Shown: piece after piece, positions 59,099 through 64,000 of the stretch | How the letters are laid out: every line of letters begins with the position of its first letter | Position numbering within the stretch: the stretch's first letter is position 1 | Source: Liolophura sinensis | Lineage: Eukaryota; Mollusca; Polyplacophora; Chitonida; Chitonidae | Length of the DNA stretch: 64,000 nt | Assembly: GCF_032854445.1 (NCBI RefSeq) | Contig: NC_088298.1 | Span: 9,721,504-9,785,503 of the forward strand | Direction of reading: 5' to 3' | Position numbers and translations under genes: made by a program | Notes under the pieces: generated by a model | What the model was told of the DNA's origin: nothing | The model's input: the letters and a program-made list of their open reading frames with translations, nothing else | The model's database searches: none

Positions 59099-61539
59099 TG
59101 ATCTGTCCACTTGTGCCAAAACATGTAATATGTCACTGTGTGCTCAGATTTCGCAGCAGCCTGATAATATTTGGTGGGTACATCTGCGATGTGGTTTGCA
59201 TTGACATGGAACTTGATTGAGCAGTTTTAAAGCTTTTTAATTCTATATTTTCCCCACATATCCATTTTGTCTAAAAATCGGCTAAAACGCTCTGTGGTCA
59301 AGGGTAGTACGGGAGTATAAACAGACTGGAACAAACACAGACAACGTTTCATTGTTCCTGGTTTTTAAAATGTCTCTTTTGGGGCTGACATTTGATAAAT
59401 AATGCAAAATTTGAGTGCTGCGAGTGAAATTGGAGTATGTGGCTGATAGATAGGGTGGTGTGATTAAGGATGGTCAATAAGGCCTTGCATCACATATAAG
59501 GGCCCAGCCTCACACAGGTGGATAAAAACACATCAGCAGATTAATTTACTTGGCTAGAGTAGTAGAGAGGGCCAGTGTGCATTTAATTTACAAACCAAGT
59601 CAGGTTCCTCCCATGTGTGCCACCACACACTGGGTAAATGTGCTTCAAATCATCCTGCAGGTCACAAAACATTAAAAACAGGCATCTCTGCTGCAACATT
59701 GTCTGCTGTTTTGGGCATAGACTTGAAGTGGACAAGGTAAATTTTCCTCTTTAAACTTAAAAATAAACCACTGTAGGCATGTAGTTTTCATTGCATGTGT
59801 ATATTCATTCCTCTGACAAGTTACATGTGCACTCACACAGCATGTGTGGCGTTGGAACAAAAATGATCAATTTCAAGTTTCTAGCATACATGTAAGTGTG
59901 ATCTGTTGGAATATTGCCCTTGTGAAAATGAGTCTCTGCCCCACCAGGTGTCTGTTTCTCCACCAGAACATAGTACGCTGTTCCTGCGACATCTCAAGGA
60001 GTTTTTGTTTTAGTATCTGGCCCAGTGTGGCATCCACCTCCCTGGGCAACTGGGATTTTTTTATCTTTCCAATATCCTCACACACAAGTTAGAAAATAGA
60101 CAGCTACATATGGCTTTCACATCCTAGTTTAATACCTATTGAGCTTTCGTCTTGGTTTCCCTCTTTAGATCTTGTCTCCCAAACATGGCGTCAGTGAACT
60201 TTGCCTGGTTTATGCATATATTGAACTGGGATCTACCTAGGTGAGTGGGGTCTGTTAGCCGTTCAGCTTCCTCAAAGGCCTGACCAATCGGATGCAGTCT
60301 TCCACTCCCCTGGCCGAACTAGAATCCCTGTCATTGGTCCGGTACTACACCATGACACATACCCCTCCAGCTCCCCCCCCCCCCCAACCGGGGAAACGTC
60401 ACAGGTTTCTCATATATGTACGGATAGTTTGAATGTCCATTCCTCATGCCCACCCAGGAACACCCAGTGTGGAACCTGATTACGGATGTAATTTCTCACT
60501 GATTATTTGAGGATTTCTGTGTTGTTACAGGTTAAAAAGTATAGCTTTTCCCCTCTTCTTGGGTCCCTTCAACACGTCTTGGGAGGGTTGCCTTGCTGAC
60601 TGTCTGAATGACCAATGTGCATGTAATGTGTGGCTTTATTTTTGTAAGTGGCAAATTCATATTTCTCCCCTCTACTTATCTCTTGTAGATGCCAGTGTCA
60701 CACTTTGGTGTTTGTTATGTGGAAAGTACTAATTTAGTCTGAGGCAACAACACAGGTGGTGGGATTCTTTTGCACTGTGAGTTGAGGTAAGCCAGCCAAC
60801 CAATGGCAGCCATGGGGGAGACGGGAAAGGGGGGTAGTGGGGGGGGGGGTTAGTGGGTGATCTTTTAAAGGGTTTTATCATGTGAATCACTTTGTAAAAG
60901 GGATACTAGTCTTTTCTTTAGCCCTATCCATGGAAACTGTGCCTATGAGCATTTCTATATCAATTTGGATGCATATGTTTACTTTGATGGTGATCAAAAT
61001 GTAGTTTTCTGGAATTTTGAAACTCCCCTTTGCTACCCACCTGTATCACTTTAAGTCAAATTTTGCACAAAGTTGCTAAAAGGTATGTCCTATATTTTGT
61101 AAGTGAATTGTCAGATAAATTACCTGTCTTTTGATATATATTTTGACACTTTTGGCTTTTAAGTATTTTCTTAACACTGCTGTAAACAAGAAAATCTACT
61201 TGAAAATCCATAATTTTCTAAATGCTTGTCAATGGAAAATGTAAAATACTTTGTCATTGGAATTTTTTCATTTTTCTTGCAGATATACATACCAGCTTTC
61301 CAAAACATCTGACCTGGTTGAGATATTTTGAACGGTATGTGCACTACAGAGCTTTGAACTTCGTGCTTGAGGACGGACAAACAGACACATTTCCAAGATA
61401 GGGGTACCCCAAGTTAAATCCCTCCTACTCAAAAGTTTTTGCATGTATCAAGCTGTAACTTTATGTGTGAGGTTTAGAGGTAGTAAGCATTATGTGGTGC
61501 AAAAATTATTGATTTTGAAAAAAGTTGGCTGGTGTGATA
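59099..61539. other. Interior of the 3.35-kb terminal-repeat element
   Basis: No known transposase, integrase or other coding domain seen on either strand. Holds a C run near 60370 and a G run near 60838, and has a T/G-rich plus strand. Confidence 0.55.
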
Positions 61540-61992
61540 GGACACAGACCCCCATTACAACTTCCGTTTTTCAGTAGGGACGATTGTAGTTCTGTGTATT
61601 TTAGGGTGTAAAGTCTTTTTTTGCTGTCAGCCTGCCGTTTTAGGTGTACAGGTGCATGCTTGGTATCAAAATGATGGAAATTGTCTAAGCTTTGGGCAGG
61701 TATGAGTTTTAATGGTGAAAGTTTGAAATTCTGGGCGAGAGGACACAAGGAGACAGGTGGTGATGAGGCTGCGAGTGACGTCCCCTTGGCGTTGCTAGGC
61801 ACCCCTCCCAGCTGCCGGCATGGAAAGGTCCAGATTTTGACGGTCAACCTATGTCAAGATTTTTACAGCTTCTTTCTCACATGCTGGGCCAGGTATGCAC
61901 CAAAGCTTATTGGCCTCGGAATGTTTGGGACTGAGCTACAGCGCTAAACGTTAACATTGTCGCTTATGGAAAACTAATGGGGGTCTGTGGCC
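61540..61992 (+). repeat. Terminal direct repeat, right arm
   Basis: Second copy of the 453-bp arm in the same orientation, with no difference seen from the left arm. Its outer flank ATGT matches the flank of the left arm. Confidence 0.85.
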
Positions 61993-61996
61993 ATGT

Positions 61997-63655
61997 AGGC
62001 AGGGCATTCGTGGTGCGCATGGTAGTTAGGTGAATTGGGACTTCGACTCCGTATATAAGGTCACAATGCGCCAAACTTGAATTTGACAGGTCAACCGTTT
62101 CTGTGCATACTAAAAAAGGAATCTTACAGCCAGCATGTCTTGGTCAGCTTACTTTCTGAAAACACCCATACCTAAGAAGCGGCATCCGTTTAAATAAGTA
62201 AAGAATGCAATTAAACATAGATTATAGATTTGCGTTTGAATTTATTCTTCGGGTCGAGCAAGCGATACAAAATCTTGCACGAAATACTCGCTCCTGCGTA
62301 GTTGATAAATGACATATTTGTCCATTTGTATCTCTTTCAAGATACACAGCTGATCCGGACTGTTTAACTAAATAACTCTGCAGAACTGTTGTCCGGTCTA
62401 AGTCTGTTTCATTTAATTGTTTTCGTTGCTGGAACCAAATGCTGGTTTCAAAAGTGTGTTGAAGCCGCGTTCATCCGGTCGCATCACCGACAGAATAGCT
62501 ACCAGATGGCGAAGTTAAAGATAACATGGAGAGCTAAATGAAAATGAGCATCAGTAATCGATATTCTGAGAATGTGATAATCACCGGAAATTATGCTTTA
62601 TACATGCAGAAGAGTATACTTAAATTGTGAACATCAACGAAGCGTAGTTCGAACGTGTTCTGTGCTGATTTATTTAGACAATACTTTCACTGCCGTGTCT
62701 GTCCGATTGAAGCCTGTGGGCGCGAGCTAAGCTTGTAGACGCGAGTAAAACAGCAAGTGCCCCGATGATACTGTATTGAGCCGAAATGGCAGCATAGCTG
62801 TTCAGAATGATTGAGGCAGAAATCAGCAGGATAAGAAGTGACACTCAAATACTTCTGCTGGGCGCAACAAAACTCACAGTTCATAGTCGTCTTCATAAAC
62901 ACCAAGCTCTTCGCCAAGGAATTCAGCGTACAAACCCCAGCCCTGTAAAATATAAACACATGGCTGACCAGTTCAATGAATCAGTTCGTAAGACACTGTG
63001 ACTTTTCGAGAATACTCCAGTGTTGTCGGCCTTGAGCTAACGCCTTTCATTTTTGAGTTTTAAATCCTGATATTATCGTGGTTTTAAACTACATCCTGAA
63101 TTCAACCAAAGAAGACATCATTGCATGAACAAATGTCAGTGCGTTATGGCTGAAATATTGGCAATGTGGATTTGATGAAGAGTAAATGTAAATATTATGT
63201 CAACAGAAAAGTCCTTCTGTCATTTTTTAAAGATTAATTCAAAATGAATTAAAAGCATATAAAATGATTGAATTACACGGTGGTATGTTACGAGCATAAA
63301 TTCCCGTATGAACCTAAGTGTTTCAAAATAGCTTTTCCAAGTTGCATGCAATCACAACATTACACAGTCCTTAAAATAGCAATTTTAGAACCCACACTTG
63401 CTAAAAAGTGTGACTGCATTTAATCTCATATACAGGAGTTCATGGTCCCAAAAATTAATGCATCGAATCAAGCATTAGCATATTAGCCGGCAACCAAAAT
63501 GAACGCTCCAAATCAATAATCAATACCCAAAACGACGTTTCGCACAAACCACCATGCGTACAAAAGTACCTGATTAGGATGGAGTCATGCAAAAAACAAA
63601 TGGTCAACAGTTTTCAGTGACGTTGGAAAGCCGCACGGTATGTTCTAAGCGACGC
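61997..63655. other. Spacer at the window's right end
   Basis: AT-rich; short frames only. A partial copy of the GTTATGGCTGAAATATTGGC repeat lies near 63145-63165. Confidence 0.5.
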
Positions 63656-63663
63656 CAAGGGAG

Positions 63664-63897
63664 TTAGTACGCCAGCATGGTGCAATGACGCAAGGACCTC
63701 TTACCATTTCGGTCGCTGTGAGTTCAATTCCAGCTCATGCTGGCTTCCTCTCAAACTGTGCGTGGGAAGGTTTTCAAGCCTTCGGAGAATCGTGGGTTTC
63801 TCCCGACGCTGCCCTGTTTCCTCCCGCAAATGCTGGCCATGATCGTATAAGTGAAATATTCTAGAGCACGGCGTAAAACACGAATCAAATAAACAGA
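63664..63897 (+). mobile_element. SINE family A near the window end
   Basis: Decayed head, box B GTGAGTTCAATTCCAGCTCA, end AGCACGGCGTAAAACACGAA TCAAATAAACAG. Confidence 0.83.
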
Positions 63898-64000
63898 TAA
63901 ATGTTCTAAGCGAAAGCGTAAAATCAGTATTCAAACTGTCTACAATGCTGCTCTGTAATTAGTCAATAATAATAATAATAAAATAAACAGCGTAGATTCT

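Larger units (their letters stand above)
58646..61992. mobile_element. 3.35-kb element with identical 453-bp terminal direct repeats
   Basis: The arms 58646-59098 and 61540-61992 read identical base for base. Each arm also has inverted ends (GGACACAGACCCCCATTA versus TAATGGGGGTCTGTGGCC). The outer flanks share ATGT (58642-58645 and 61993-61996), a possible 4-bp target duplication; the inner flanks do not match. The 2.44-kb interior is richer in G and T than the host, with C and G runs near 60370 and 60838, and shows no recognised coding domain, so the copy is non-autonomous. It could be an LTR-like element (LARD/TRIM type) or two MITE copies mobilised together with the DNA between them. Identical arms mean a very recent insertion or conversion. 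Confidence 0.7.

Noticed and set aside
59099-59125. Primer-binding site after the left 453-bp arm
   Set aside because: The sequence TGATCTGTCCACTTGTGCC does not begin with the TGG expected for a tRNA 3' end complement; an LTR identity is therefore left open.

Overview
The window is eukaryotic, intron-rich, AT-rich DNA from a lophotrochozoan invertebrate, most likely a mollusc; I cannot fix the class or species. The basis is three spliced animal genes plus the end of a fourth, all with canonical GT/AG introns, and more than 20 copies of a tRNA-derived SINE of the kind widespread in molluscs. There is no bacterial operon structure, CRISPR array or rRNA.

Layout. 1-7.8 kb: no host gene recognised; a LINE 3' fragment, seven SINE copies and a 32-bp tandem repeat. 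7.9-13.0 kb: SLX9/FAM207A-like ribosome-biogenesis gene on the minus strand (five exons), with a 104-bp, about 14-copy satellite in intron 3 and a degenerate GTGATG minisatellite in intron 1. 13.0-19.5 kb: mobile-element remains, including a MITE-like inverted-repeat element and a short Penelope-like element with long inverted terminal repeats. 19.5-31.4 kb: prolyl 4-hydroxylase alpha subunit gene 1 (minus, 13 exons, 542 aa). 31.4-41.7 kb: spacer between the two divergent P4HA genes, with SINEs, MITEs, a dispersed repeat family and one possible membrane-anchor exon. 41.7-51.9 kb: prolyl 4-hydroxylase alpha subunit gene 2 (plus, 13 exons, 540 aa). 52-56 kb: long-TIR MITE, LINE tail inside a minisatellite, two unassigned ORFs. 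56.6-58.2 kb: last three exons of a DUF885-family gene (minus). 58.6-62.0 kb: a 3.35-kb element with two identical 453-bp terminal direct repeats. 62-64 kb: nothing recognised except a SINE.

The P4HA genes are head-to-head paralogues. Nine of 13 coding exons have identical lengths and the predicted proteins keep the HxD...H...K active site, so both look functional as collagen-type prolyl 4-hydroxylase alpha subunits of the ER. They are diverged enough to be an old duplication.

The most unusual observation is in P4HA gene 1. The end of exon 9, which encodes the iron-binding HxD motif, together with its splice donor, is tandemly amplified: four further 44-bp copies sit immediately downstream in the intron. 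Each copy holds a potential 30-nt, frame-preserving mini-exon. Other items worth a second look are the 3.35-kb element with arms that each have inverted ends, a minisatellite whose last unit is the splice acceptor of P4HA gene 2 exon 6, the Penelope-like element with a hammerhead-like core, and opposed MITE copies with a nested insertion. All exon models were read by eye from reading frames, splice sites and family motifs; no alignment was run.
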